64,000 bases of DNA, from positions 930,001 to 994,000 of the forward strand of contig BSBM01000252.1 of assembly GCA_027924585.1 (NCBI GenBank), in the 5' to 3' direction. The notes beneath the pieces were generated by a model that had not been told where the DNA came from, made no database searches, and was given only the letters and a program-made list of their open reading frames with translations. Positions 35,890 to 47,787 of this stretch are shown in pieces (the first letter of the stretch is position 1; every line of letters begins with the position of its first letter). Origin of the DNA: Larix kaempferi. Lineage: Eukaryota > Streptophyta > Pinopsida > Pinales > Pinaceae. A program made the position numbers and the translations under genes.

Positions 35890-37190
35890 ACAACTAGGAA
35901 AAATAAATAATGCTAGGTAGGACAAGGATGGAGTATTGAAATATCCTAACAGAATAATCATATCTTGTTCAACAAGGATTTCACTGACTATGTCTTCAAT
36001 GGATTCTTCATCCCAAACAATGTCGAGTTTTGGCTCAGGCTGATCCATACTAGACTTTGGTTCTTTTGTGAATGACATGAAAACTTCATTGAATTCCTCT
36101 TTAAAGTGTTTTTCATTGAAAGGTCTGGAAGCAATACTACTAGGTCTTGAAGAATCATAAAGTGGTGGACCCAAACTTCCAATAATCGTCATCCTCATGA
36201 ATTTTTTCATTATGCTTCAAGAGATTCGAGATGTCATAAGAAACTATTTATGATGGCAAGGAGCACTCACCATTTCCTTTTGTTCTTCAATTTATTCAAT
36301 CAAGACTTCTTAGTCTTCATTTCCTAGATCTTGATCATATTCATCTTCATAAGGACCTTTATTTTGGGACATAAGGCCTCTGATGTCATCCACAAGGTCT
36401 TAAACAATAGTTTCCTCAAGTAAATCTTCTGAAACTTGATCACCATTGCAGACATCTTCAACAAGGACTATCTCATGTTGTTATGTGGTTGAGACAATCT
36501 AATCATCTTTGTTGTACTTTTCTTCATTTTCTTTCTGAAAGCATTCCTTTGCCACTTTGACATAAGGCATCGATTCCTCATGCTTTGTTGGGCACCGACA
36601 ACTGCAAAATATTTGTATCAACTCCCCCAAAGAAGATATTGTACCCTTTCCTAATTGCTGAAACTAATCAAGTCCCTCATTGTCTAGATGCAATGAAAAT
36701 TCCTTCATATATGATTCCTCATCTTTTTTAACGATAATAGATGACACCGTATTCATGAAATCTTTGACAAAATATATAGGGTCATCGTCTTTATCACATA
36801 GTCCACTTGCCAAAAATGCTTATGGTATTTGCTTCAAACCATTTAGCAAGTTGAGAGGAGCGAAATGCTCTCTGGGAGTTATTTCGACTGGTTCCTTCGT
36901 GGGAAGGGAAATCATGGCCTCAATAATTTCTTCGTTGAGGTTAGGTCGCCACTATTTCCTGAATGCTTTGACTAATTGTAAGAGTGAAGAAATCCTGTGA
37001 GGAGGAAATCCATGATACCAATCACTCATATTCTTGTTATTCCTCAAATCAAGAGACCTTGCAAACGATATCATCCTGATATCTTAATCCATAATATCCC
37101 ATGTTATATGATGTTCTCTGACCTTCGCAATATGCTCTACATATGTATCTTCATGTTGACGGAATATCATGGTAGATTCGAATAACCCGT
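35890..37190 (-). pseudogene. Decayed gypsy gag region
   Basis: Read on the minus strand, one frame persists from about 37190 to 35890 with about eight stops. Its start contains DWYHGFPPHRISSLLQLV, which fits the conserved core of plant Ty3/gypsy gag proteins (a W-Y/F-x-x-L-P-P-x-S-I-x-S pattern). Later parts are acidic (EEIIEAMISLPTKEPVE, then DDDPIYFVKDF). The 107-codon stretch at 35887-36210 has MKKFMRM and FNEKHFKEEF and lies in the same frame. Only the gag core supports the assignment. Confidence 0.5.
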
Positions 37191-37304
37191 GTCCGCGTGA
37201 CCGATTCGGATACCCCGAAACATCCGAAAAATCCAATGGAGTATATGGATTATGGAATCATATTTCTTTAATAGAAGCCATATCATCTCTTGTTGGTTGT
37301 TTTC

Positions 37305-37600
37305 TTCAATGGAGTCGCCTTATATAACCTGCAAGGTTAGCCTTTAACTAAAATATTATAAATGACAAAACAAGGCTTACCTCTTTGGCCTTACTCTTGT
37401 AAAGTACTTCTTTTTAATTTTCTTCAGTGGGAGTCACCATGAGAGACCTATCAAGTTAGACCAAAACAAATCTCACCAAAGTACTAATCAAGAACGTACC
37501 TGATTGATGGCAGGATTAATTGCCAATGGAGTCACGGGATAAGACCTGCAGGGTTAGTCCTTAATTGATATTTTAAAAATATAGGAAGACGAACTCACCT
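37305..37600. repeat. Three imperfect repeats, about 110 bp, with PBS-like core
   Basis: The blocks caatggagtcgcc (37315), cagtgggagtcacc (37424) and caatggagtcacg (37535) are each followed by similar text such as ataacctgcaaggttag or taagacctgcagggttag. On the minus strand the first reads GGCGACTCCATTG, like the primer-site region of some plant gypsy elements. It lies about 130 bp before the gag remnant, in the right orientation. Confidence 0.55.
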
Positions 37601-37619
37601 GTGAGTTCTTACCAAGTGT

Positions 37620-38460
37620 CGTTTTTCCGAGGGTGTAAATGAATCCAGATAAACCACTTCAATCTTTGAAACGTCCTCGACAACAACACCAAAAATGTTC
37701 CCGGATGAACTAGCAGTGTTAGTATCCGATGAACAAATGCACGGAAAATGTGACCATTGTCACCTTAGTCACACTTCCAACTGCTTCGGAGAGTCATAAC
37801 CTCCAAGGAGAGATCCCTTTGATAGTTTGCAAACACTAAGGACAAAAGAAACTATGTCCTCTAGAAGACCAAATTATAGACCAGTGCCTTCGATCAATAT
37901 AATCCTATGAACGAAGAAGACATACTATTGTTGGCTCGTATTCTCGTTCTTTAGCTTTTCAAGCTTGACCCAGGTTCTTTGCGGTTTAGGGAACCAACAA
38001 AACCCCTTTTCACTGGCCCTTTTGGTAACAACCTAGGAGCAGAATGAGGTCTCACCCGAGGCGAAGTTATGGGGAGGTTGCGGAATCAAGTTTCCACAAC
38101 TGGGTGATGCGCGGTTCGGAATGGCTTGTGATGCGGAGATTCTTCTCTGATAGGCTCTCCGACTAGCAAACAACGCGCTACAGGACTCGCGCTGCGGAGA
38201 GGCCAATAATGCAAGGTAGATGCACTACCTAGGACGGCGCGGCTAGACACTTAGATGCTTAGAGCATTTGTCAGATCTTTGCAACTATTTAACCGATGCC
38301 TTTATCCATACACATTACTTAGATTATTCTGCATCTGATGTCTTCTAAAATGGAATATGCATATATTCACAAGTATTTACCTCTTTTATATCTGACTTAG
38401 AGAAATATTGCTTAGAATTTAATCTAGTCATTCACATTCCAGAAATATAGACAATAACGC
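37620..38460. other. No gene seen
   Basis: Unclassified sequence. It may include LTR remnants of the gypsy element whose gag lies to the left. Confidence 0.35.
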
Positions 38461-38465
38461 GAACA

Positions 38466-39379
38466 TGAAAGACCAAATGTGCATACGCAAATACAACATC
38501 ATAAGAAAAGAACATATTCACATAAATCTCATCACACAACACAAGATTTAACATGGTTCATCCCCAGGATGGGAGCTACGTCCACAAGAACTATTAATTA
38601 TATTATTGGGAAGGGTTCAATAGTCCCAACCTGTGCACTCAGATGCAGGTTCTTATCTCTACAATAGGCCTCTGCGCACACAGTTGCAAGCCCTATTTAC
38701 AATATTCAGTCACTCAACAGAGATCAACAACAAGCATTAACCAAAATCAATAGCCCTTTCCCTTACAAAAATGCCCCATTTTATAGATCATGCCCTTAGG
38801 TCACTTCTTTACAATGCATATGGGCTAAAAACCCTAGAGTAACCAAAACTGGTGCAACTACCCCGGTAACCAAATTTGTTAGGATATGATAGCGACTTCA
38901 TCGTCGTGGCCACCCTTATGCATTATCTCTGGCTTTTGACATCTCCTGACTGCGCGTGGTCATGTTGCTTTCAACCCCTCTGCTGAGCGCATGCTGACGA
39001 GTCACTTTCATCCCATTGTTCCTTCTCTAACGGTTTCATGCGTCCGGTCCGCTAGTGCTACTTGTGCTCGCGTGACCGGTCGCTTTCCTTCTTCTCCACA
39101 CCTTACCCACCTCCTGGGAATCTCAGCGCATATTCCCCAAAATATATCGTCGATCGATCTTACCAGAACTTATATCGTTTTCCTTCCCAAATTATGCCAT
39201 GGTGGATCTTCACGAAGCTGGAACTTCGCAGCGCTATAAATTTTACTTTGTCGACGCTGCGATGCGCTGTAACTTCGCAGCGCTATAAATTTTACTTTGT
39301 CGACACTGTGATGCGCTGTAACTTCGCAGCTCTAAAACTTATTTGTCCAAAAATGGCTTAACTTGGGCTGTTCCCAACA
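38466..39379 (-). repeat. LTR-like block (minus strand)
   Basis: Putative LTR read on the minus strand, starting TGTTGGGAACAGCCC at 39379 with a purine tract (GTTAGGGGCT) just before it. It has a TATA-like CTATAAAATG near 38783. Near 38553 is a motif (catggttcatcccc, then tacgtccac) also present in the copia LTRs at 42332 and 48836. The left boundary is a guess. No partner LTR or TSD was found. Confidence 0.4.
39221..39340. repeat. Tandem repeat, 49 bp unit, about 2.4 copies
   Basis: The phrase aacttcgcagcgctataaat recurs at 39222, 39271 and (partly) 39320, with ttttactttgtcgac between. It sits inside the LTR-like block, in its upstream (U3) half. Confidence 0.93.
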
Positions 39380-39480
39380 AGCCCCTAACACTTACATGTG
39401 GCTCGTCCCCGAGCCACTTTCAGTAGGTTCAGCGGGCTGCGCTTCTCCTTGCTGATCTATCTTCGCAGTGAATTCTTAAT

Positions 39481-40394
39481 AAGTTGCACTTAGCTTCGCA
39501 ACTGTGTCCTTAGATTCCTGCTCAATTGCCTTGACAGTTTCCAACACATCTGGTGACAGGTCTTGCTTAGCCTGTTCTTGTACTGTTGTCGCCAATTCGC
39601 GGAGTTCCTGCAGTTTGTCTTCAATCTCTTGTGAGATGGCAAGAGCTTCTTCCTGTAGGGGTTGTGACTTTTCTGAGGTGTCATCCTCCCTTTCTCTCAA
39701 AACTTGGAGTTCCCTCTTTAGTTCCTTGAATTCCTCAAATCGTCGCAGTCTCTCTCTCACCTGTAGGGTCTTCATCTCCGCATTTAGAGAATCTAACTCT
39801 GCTTGTGTTTCCTGTAAGCTGTTTTGGACCTGCGCAACTTAGGGTGCTATTGTAGTGTAGTCCATACTCTGGTTGCTTCATCCATCAAGTTCTGGCACTT
39901 AGCTATTTCGCTGGATATATTTTCTGCGGCAACCTTCACTTCTGTTGCTCTAAGTTCTGTTTGATCTGGCGGTGTCTTAGAGAGGTTATGTGCTTCCATG
40001 TTGGCAATATTTTCTTTGTATTCTATCTCCATTTCGGTCATTTTAGCCTTAAGATCGCTTACCAGAGAGCCGATATCAATGATGGTATCTTCGATTTTTG
40101 GTTGCTCGTCACACTCCAGTATCTCTGCGTAGATCGAAGCAATAGTCTCCTCTATTCTTCAGTGCTACTCGTGTGCACTTTCAAGTTCCTTATCCTTTTG
40201 CGCACTTTCTTCTTGCAACTTTTTATAGTTTGCTTATAAATCCTGGTGGTGGCTCGAAGTCACCATCTCTCTGTCGTGGATTTCCTCCACAACCTGCAAG
40301 TGCATGTTGTGTAGACCTTCCAGTGGTAACATCGCGACATCAATATCCACATGTGCTAGGCTCTTCGCGGCTTCAGTTGATTTGGATGGCCTAG
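39481..40394 (-). pseudogene. Decayed coiled-coil protein frame
   Basis: Read on the minus strand, one frame persists for about 300 codons with five stops, from MLPLEGLHNMHLQVVEEI near 40340 to VKAIEQESKDTVAKLSATY ending at 39479. Heptad-like Leu and Glu spacing (RLRRFEEFKELKREL, then EIEDKLQELREL) predicts a long coiled coil. There is no catalytic motif and I do not recognise the family. It precedes the LTR-like block with a purine tract between, so it may be the interior of a non-autonomous LTR element. Its upstream end is cut by the dispersed repeat at about 40384. Confidence 0.5.
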
Positions 40395-40925
40395 CCTTGA
40401 TGTGTGCATTTGTGATGGTGCCTTGGGTTCTTGATGATGATGCTCTAGTGTCGATGACCGATTAATGGATTTTATGCTAGAGGTGATGTTGTGCTTTATT
40501 ATGATGTATGATTCATCTTTTTCATAAGAACTCTAGTGTTCTTAGTCTCATTTGATACATAGATAATGTGTTCATTCATTATTCATGGAGCTCCCTTGTA
40601 ATGATAGCTTGACAATTCTTGAGGGCATGTAATATCATTATTGGAGGAGTACTTTTCCTCACTTGGCATGATTTGCTAACATGGTTGTGTTTGGAGGCCT
40701 ATCTTATTGGAGCACTCTAGCTCATGACACATGGATTGCACTTGAGATTGCTTTAGTAATGATGTTCTATAGAGTTCCATCCCTTGATAGCACTTATTTG
40801 ATGATGTGGATACCTTCCTCTTGTCTATTTCTCTTGCTTTTTATCTTGTGGATGGATTCATATCTCTATTGGGTATCATCTTTTGTTGAGAACCCTGTTG
40901 GTTTGTCATCCTTGACATATGTGGA
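40384..40925. repeat. Dispersed repeat, copy 2 (partner at 22748)
   Basis: Starts gatttggatggcctagcc and follows the first copy with scattered substitutions. The hydrophobic frame that crosses it (40681-41175) is judged a chance frame. Confidence 0.75.
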
Positions 40926-42242
40926 GGAATATTCTAGGTTTGTAGAGGGGGTCGTTTCCTCCATGATGATGGTTTATTATTATGGACACCAAACCTTGAG
41001 TTGGATGCTCCTATTGTTAATTGATTATCTCCTTGTTTCATGGGTTGATGAGTTGGCATTGGAGATTGAGTTGGTTAATATGTGGACATTCATTGCATGT
41101 GTGTTGAGTTCGTTTCCTGCTTTGATGAGCCATTACACGTGGATCTATTTGTTGGTTACAGGTTTGACCCCTTGATCCATGGATCTATTATTTGCACATG
41201 TTTTGATGAGGTGGTACATCATCTTGATCATTTTGGAAGGGCAACCTAGATTTGGGAGCAACTATATTTTGAAAAAGTTCCCATAATTGTGTCATCTCAA
41301 CGCCATTAGATTCAGAGTGGGCATGATATTTCCGAAAAGTGGTTATAATAGAACATCCAATAAAAATCGAGGACATTGGCAATTCTAGAACTGTTGTTTA
41401 AAGAACAACATTGCATTTTCGTTGCATGTGCCTCTTGGATCCTTTTCATGGATAGCGTTCACCTTGGAAGTTTTCCACTCATCATTTTGTGTTGTATTTT
41501 GAGGGAGCATTCAATATTTTTTGAGCTTATTCATGGGGACATCCACTTTTGGAGGTGCCTTGTTGATGTTTGATTCCTATTTATTGGAGTGCTACCTTTG
41601 GAGACTATGCTTTGACTTCTACTCGTCATCATTCAACGTCATTTATTGGAGTGATACCTTTGGATACTATGCTTTGAGTTTGTTGGAGTAGTGAAATATT
41701 TTTCTATTTATTTACTTCACCTTAGGCTAGATTTAGGATTTATTCATATTTTATTATAGAAAGAAGTTGAACTTAATGTTATATAAGTCTTTTCTCTTGC
41801 CCTTGTTTGTCATGGTTGGATTTTGAGAACTCTCTCTTTTGGATCTTAATGAACATATCTTTCATGGTGCAACTTGAAATGTAAGATTTTTTTCTCGATT
41901 CAAAGTGTGTCATCCTTGTTCCTATTTCTAAATGTTGTTAATGAATTGTAGAATAACTATAACTTGTTAATTAGGGACAATTACAAAGGTAATCTACCTC
42001 ATTGGAAGAGTTTTATGTGAGAAATATTTCCTCTATTTCCGTTTAATTCCTATGCATGATTATTTTACATTGCTTCAATCATCTTTCTAGGTATTTGCTT
42101 GTAATACTTCATTGTACGAGACATACCTTAGCATTGTTTTGATGTGGCACCATTCTCGGGTCCTCATAGTGAATTCCCACATTCATTTTTCAACATGTTT
42201 GGGTTTATTTGTGGTATGTATATGCAACCCCAATTTCCTCCA
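40926..42242. other. Unclassified DNA, no gene seen
   Basis: Moderately AT-rich sequence with a short internal duplication around 41578-41670 (cctttggagactatgctttg and a similar copy). No recognisable protein. Confidence 0.4.
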
Positions 42243-44682
42243 TGTTAGAAAAACAGGATTGTAGAGCAATAACAATAAACATAAATGCAAATATAATCAC
42301 ACACACATTACAAGAGAGACACATATATATCGTGGTTCACCCCAAGATGGGATACGTCCACAATGAAGTTGCCAGTCCTTATTATTATACCATCCAACAA
42401 AGTGAAGGGATACAACCTGCAGCACAGCCGCTGCACTTCCTCTTCACTGTCTCACGGTCTCTCTTTCTTGATCTCAGAGATCTTTACAATGCATAAAACC
42501 TAATACATCAACCCTAGCCGTGTTACAATGTCTTTCTTTTATAAGGGAAATACAATGGGGTACAATGTCATGTCCCAAATTTGGCATTGGGTCAAAATGG
42601 CCTAATAACATTGGCCCTATTCATTAGAGTTTGTCAAATTGATGCTAAAGGTCAAATAATTGCCAAGGAGAAAAATTACTAGTTTCTTAGGTTTGGGGTG
42701 GAAGCTTTGGGATTTGGAATAATGGGGATAATAAATGATGTTTGAACATTAGAATGGCATAAATATTTAATAAAGGAGATAAATAAATATATACAAGTGA
42801 AAATCAAAGTGGAATTTGATCATGAAGACACATGGAGGAAGTGGGACCCACATATGGCTAGATTTCCCCACTACACTTGGCATCATTCTCTCACCAATTT
42901 GAATTCAAGGTGAATGGTAACATACTTGGGGGAGTCCAAAAGGTATTATTCATGGAATGAATCATCCAAGGTCAAAATATAGAGAAAGAGTAACTCCCAT
43001 GGAAGAGGAAGAGGCAATTTGGAGCTAGTGAGACACTTGGGCTAGATTCCCTAGCTCTATGACAACAATGATGAAGATGCTATGACACCTATGACACAAA
43101 TCAGACCTGAAGGCTGACATATGACATATATGACATGTCAGGGCTAAAAATAGACTCCAAGAGGGCGCTCAAGGGTGTTAGGGCAGCTAAGATGCTTCCA
43201 CATGTGATTTGGTGGAAGTGGGAGACTAGGAATTGGTGTACAAGTGGCGTTCTTTGGAATCTGTTCCCAACTTGAGTTGGCATGAGTCTCTTGGAAGGAA
43301 TTCGACCCATGGAGGAAATTAGAACTTTATAAATGTCAATAAAAAAGAAGGAAAGGAGCTTTTGATCATTTGTCGAATTCACAATTGCATTTGTGAAGAG
43401 GGAGAGCTAATGGATGACTAGTTTCTTGCCTTAGCCAATTTCGAGGGTGAAAGATTCCCATCCAAGTTGGTAATTGGAAAGGCCATTCAGACCTTTCATT
43501 TGGAGATTTAATGGAGTCTTTATTTGTAGGTGTAAGCTATAGGGCAGCTCATGGTTTCTTCTATTGCAGCTCACTCCTTCAACCATTTCCCGTTTTGATG
43601 GCATATTCTTGATCCTTGAGGGAGGGCATTTTTGGTGAGCTATTGTACTATTTGGGGAAGATTTTAATGCCCCATTTATTTTTTAATATGAATTTAATAC
43701 TCTGTTCTTCATCTCCATAAAGTTTCAGGTCGAAATTCCAAGTAGAAATGTATAAATCTCAATTTTAATGAAAGAACAGTGTCATTTCCCCACTACCTTG
43801 TTGTGAATCAATGTAATGCTGATGATTTCGAATAAATGGATGATTCTATGATATATTTGTGATAAATATACTGCCATGGATGTCTTCTACAAGTTTCATG
43901 TACTGTACTTGAGCATTTGAAGCATTTTTACTCAGTTTAGTTGTATTGGGAGGTGAAATAGTGCCATTTCCCCAAGGGTCGAATTGGGGATTTTTGCAGT
44001 TGAATGGGAGAGGGTGAGAACAGTTGTAATAATCCATTAATGGTGCATATGAGACTTTAATAACATACTTAACACATTACATACCTCTTTTCATAAATTT
44101 GAGTGGGTTTGGAGGCATTTGGGAAGCCATTTTCAGTACTTACCCCAGGGGGATTTGAACCCCAAATTACTAGTAAAATTGCATAATTGGTCCATAATAT
44201 TAAGAGAGTTTTCAGAGGTCTTTTGGTGGTCATATTTCATCCATAAACATCATATTCAATTTCTAATATCATTCATACACCTTACTTGAATATTTGAAGG
44301 CATTTGGAGTCAATTTGAGACCTAGAGACCAATACTAGTCAAAGGAAAATCACTAGTAAAGTTACCTACATTGATCAGAATTGAAAGAGGATTTGCAAAA
44401 GTATTTTAAAGGTCCAAAGGCATCCCTGAAACACATATTTATGTTCTAATATCATTCATATACCTTCTCATAAGATTTGGGATCATTTGGGGCAAATTTG
44501 GGACCTAGAGATCAAAACTAGTCAAAGGTCGAACTAGGGAAAAAAAAAGTGAAAAATTACAATTTTAATAAAATTCCTAACAAGGTACATTACATACAAA
44601 CATGGCTGAATAACCAAACCTGGGGTACAGACACGGCTGAATAATAATATCTCTGAATATGGAGATCAGGCTCCACAACCAA
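42243..44682 (-). repeat. 3' LTR of copia element, interrupted
   Basis: Matches 48748-49248 on both sides of the solo LTR inserted at 42566-44594. Without the insert it is about 406 bp, roughly 95 bp shorter than the other LTR. The difference lies just beside the insertion point, around the GC-rich stretch present at 49064-49180. Confidence 0.85.
42566..44594 (+). mobile_element. Solo LTR of the element A/B family
   Basis: A 2029 bp LTR starting tgtcatgtccc and ending ggtacattaca, with target duplication tacaa on both sides (42561-42565 and 44595-44599). It is closest to the element B LTRs. No interior sequence remains, so it most likely arose by recombination between the two LTRs of a complete insertion. 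It sits inside the copia 3' LTR and is therefore younger than the copia insertion. Confidence 0.93.
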
Positions 44683-44769
44683 CAATATCCCACTTGGAGA
44701 CTGATCACAGCAACTCCACCGCTGCTGCACTTGCTAGACTTGGACTTTGAAAAATTCTCCTCTTCACCT

Positions 44770-45464
44770 TCATGCTAGAAGGCCAACTGAAACTGAGCAG
44801 GAACTCAGTTTCTCTCTATTCACTACCTTTGTGAACATGTTTGTAGCATTCTGGCTAGTGTGTATCTTTTCCAACTTCAACAGTTCATCTTCCAGAACAT
44901 AGCGTATGAAATGGTACTTGAGTTGTATATGTTTAGTCCTGGAATGGAATGCTGAGTTCTTTGCAAGATGAATGGCACTCTGGTTGTCACTATAAAATCT
45001 GCACTCTGGTTGTCACTATAAAACCTGCTATCCTTCTGATTCTTACCCAATTCCTCCATAAACCTATGCAACCAAATCATCTCTTTACTAGCCTATGTAA
45101 CAACAACATATTCTGCTTCTGTTGTTGAAAGTGCAACAACCTTCTGCAGTTTCGAAATCCAACTTACTACTGTTCCACCTATAGTAAACACATACCCTGT
45201 GGTGCTCCTCCTGCTATCCTTATCACCTGCCATATCTGCATCAACATATCCTTGTAGAACAGTGTCTGAACCTCCAAAACATAATTCCTGAGTGGTAGTA
45301 CCTCTCAAATACCTGATAATCCACTGTACTGCCTTCCAATGTTCTTTACATGGATTTTTCATATATCTTCTCACAACTCCCACTACTTGTGCAATATCTG
45401 GTCTTGTGCACACCATGGCATACATCAAGCTGCCAACTGCTGATTGATAGGGAATCTTGGACAT
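44770..45464 (-). pseudogene. copia RNase H region
   Basis: The minus-strand frame opens with YQSAVGSLMYAMVCTRPDIA, then GYVDADMAGDKDSRRSTTGY and ALSTTEAEY, the typical copia RNase H blocks. A TAG near 45090 replaces a Glu codon before ASKEMIWL. A 26 bp direct duplication (44975-45000 and 45001-45026) then shifts the frame. The expected end (NMFTKVV, then SVGLLA) is readable in the shifted frame down to TGA at 44770-44772. Confidence 0.85.
44975..45026. repeat. 26 bp tandem duplication in copia RNase H
   Basis: The unit gcactctggttgtcac, ending tataaaatct, is present twice back to back with one mismatch. Since 26 is not a multiple of three, it breaks the reading frame. Confidence 0.92.
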
Positions 45465-45477
45465 AATATGTCTCTTC

Positions 45478-46195
45478 CTATGTCTTGGGACACATTTCCT
45501 TACTTAGATTGAAATGGCTGGCCAAAGGTGTACTTATTGGTTTTGCATTCTGCATTCTGAACCTCTCCAACACCTTCTGTATGTACTCACTCTGAGACAA
45601 TGTCAATTTGCGATTTTTCCTGTCTCTCGTTATTCTCATACCAAGGATTTGCTTTGCAGCACCCAAATCCTTCGTCGCAAATGAATTAGCTAGCTTCCTT
45701 TTGAGTACATTTATATCCTGCATGTTAGACCCTACAACAAGCATGTCATCCACATACAATAACAAGATAATATATCTTTCATTGTCTAGCTTCTTGATAT
45801 AAACACAGTGGTCAGAATGACATCTACTATAACCTTGTTCTGTCATAAACCTGTCAAATTTTAAATACCACTGCCTTGGAGCTTGCTTCAAGCCATACAA
45901 GCTCTTCTTCAACCTGCATACCAAATCCTCCTTCCCTTTGACCTCATACCCTTGTGGCTGCTGCATATATATCTCTTCCTCCAAATACCCATGGAGAAAG
46001 GTTGTTTTTACATCTAACTGTTCAAGATGCAAATCTTCTATTGCCACTAGACTTAAAATAGTCATAATTGAAGTCATCTTAACAACAGGAGAAAATATTT
46101 TATCAAAATCTATACCTTTCTTCTGTGCAAACCCCTTTACAACAAGTCTGGTCTTGTACCGCTTCTTACCTCCTTCTTCTTCCTTCAACCTGTAA
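45478..46195 (-). pseudogene. copia reverse transcriptase
   Basis: Minus-strand copia RT: KTRLVVKGFAQKKGIDF, LDVKTTFLHGYLEEEIYM, QPQGYEVKGKEDLVC, KSLYGLKQAPRQWY and the catalytic YVDDMLVVG, all in family order. The usual copia block reads LDVKTAFLHG. A TAG at 46198 separates it from the integrase part, in the same frame. The frame ends at 45478 and pol continues in another frame as RNase H. Confidence 0.9.
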
Positions 46196-46197
46196 AT

Positions 46198-47787
46198 CTA
46201 TTTGTTCTGCAATGCTCTTTTACTAGCAGGCAACTGAACCAAATCCCAAGTTTGGTTTCCTACCAATGAGTCCATCTCCTCATTCATGCCTTGCTCCCAC
46301 TTCTTTCTAGTTTCCACCTGCATTGCTTCTTCATAACACTCTGGTTCACCAGCATCAGTCATCAATAAATAATACAGTGAAGGAGAGTATCGTTTAGGGA
46401 GTCTACTTAACTTGGTAGATCTTCTTGCAGTTGCAGGAGTTTCAGGGACTTGCTGTTGTTCTTGATTTTCTGGCACCTTTGGAACTTCATTTTCTTGAAT
46501 TTCATCAAGTACTGTGTACTCTGTGGTTTCCTTTTCCTGTTTCTTTCCCTGCAACTGATCTTTATACATGATCTTTTCATTGAATATCACATCTCTACTC
46601 CTGATGATTTTGTTATTTTCATAATCCCATAAGCGATAACCAAATTCATCAACCCCATATCCAATAAAGGTACATTTCTTGGATTTAGCTTCAAGCTTTG
46701 TTCTATTTTCTTTATCAATATGGACAAATGCTTCACAACCAAACGTTCTCAGAAATGAGTATTTTACCTTTTTATATGTCCTTGTCTCCTCTGGAATACC
46801 ACCATCCAAAGCACTTGAAGGCCCTCTGTTTATTAAATAAACAACAGTATTTACAACATCTACCCAAAACTTTAAGGGAAACCCTGCATGTAGTCTCATA
46901 CACCTTGCACGCTCCATGATCGTTTTGTTCATCCTTTCTGACACACCATTTTCTTGTGGTGTTCCTGGGACTGTCTTCTCTCTACAAATCCCATGGTATG
47001 AATAGTAACTATCAAACTCCTTGCCGCAATACTCACCTCCATTATCAGATCTGAGACACTTCAACCTTTTTCTTGTCTCATTCTCAACCAAAGCTTCCCA
47101 CTTCTTAAAAGTAGCAAACACATCAGATTTCTGTCTAATGCAATAAACCCAAGTTTTCCTAGTTGCATCATCAATAAATGTAACATAATAATGAGAGCCA
47201 CCAAGAGATTGTACCTGAGCCAGTCCCCATACATCTGTATGCACTAGCTCTAACTTTTCATTCTTCTTCTGTTTCCCAACCCTGAGAAATCCGACTCTCT
47301 TTTGTTTTCCATAAACACAGTTCTCACATAATTCCAAACTTATCTGCTTCAAATCTGACAACAACTTCCTTGAGTGGAGAATCTGCATCCCCTTCTCACT
47401 CATGTGGCCAAGCCTATGATGCCATAATGTTGTATCTATTCCTGTGGAAGCTAAAGAGATAGAAAGGTCAGTATTATGAGGACATAAATGCAACGTACCT
47501 ACCCTGTCTCCTTTTTCTATTACCATTGATCCTTTAGTGATCTTCCACCACTTTTCTCCAAATGTAGATACACAGCCACCATCTCCCAACTGCCCTATTG
47601 AGATCAGATTTATTTTCATAGCAGGAATATGCCAAACATCTTTTAACAGCCAATCAGTTCCATTCTTAACTTTTATCCATACCTTACCCATTCCAACAAT
47701 TTTTACATGGCTCATCATCACCCAATAAAACATGTCCAAAATCGCCTGGAACATAATCATGAAAATATTTCCTATGGGGTGTAGCAT
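46198..47787 (-). pseudogene. copia integrase and linker
   Basis: The minus-strand frame has the GAG-pre-integrase region (LWHHRLGHMSEKGMQ) and a C-x2-C pair (CENCVYGKQKRV). The integrase core follows, with VHTDVWGLAQVQSLGG, FIDDATRKTWVY, LRSDNGGEY and GTPQENGVSERMNKTIMERA, supplying the D, D and E residues. The linker towards RT follows. It begins out of frame with gag-protease because of one extra A in a run at about 47700, and ends at TAG 46198 within KRALQNK. Confidence 0.9.

Noticed and set aside
40681-41175. 164-codon hydrophobic frame resembling a membrane protein
   Set aside because: It starts within a dispersed repeat that has no such frame in its other copy (22748-23290). T-rich DNA readily gives Leu, Phe and Val codons.
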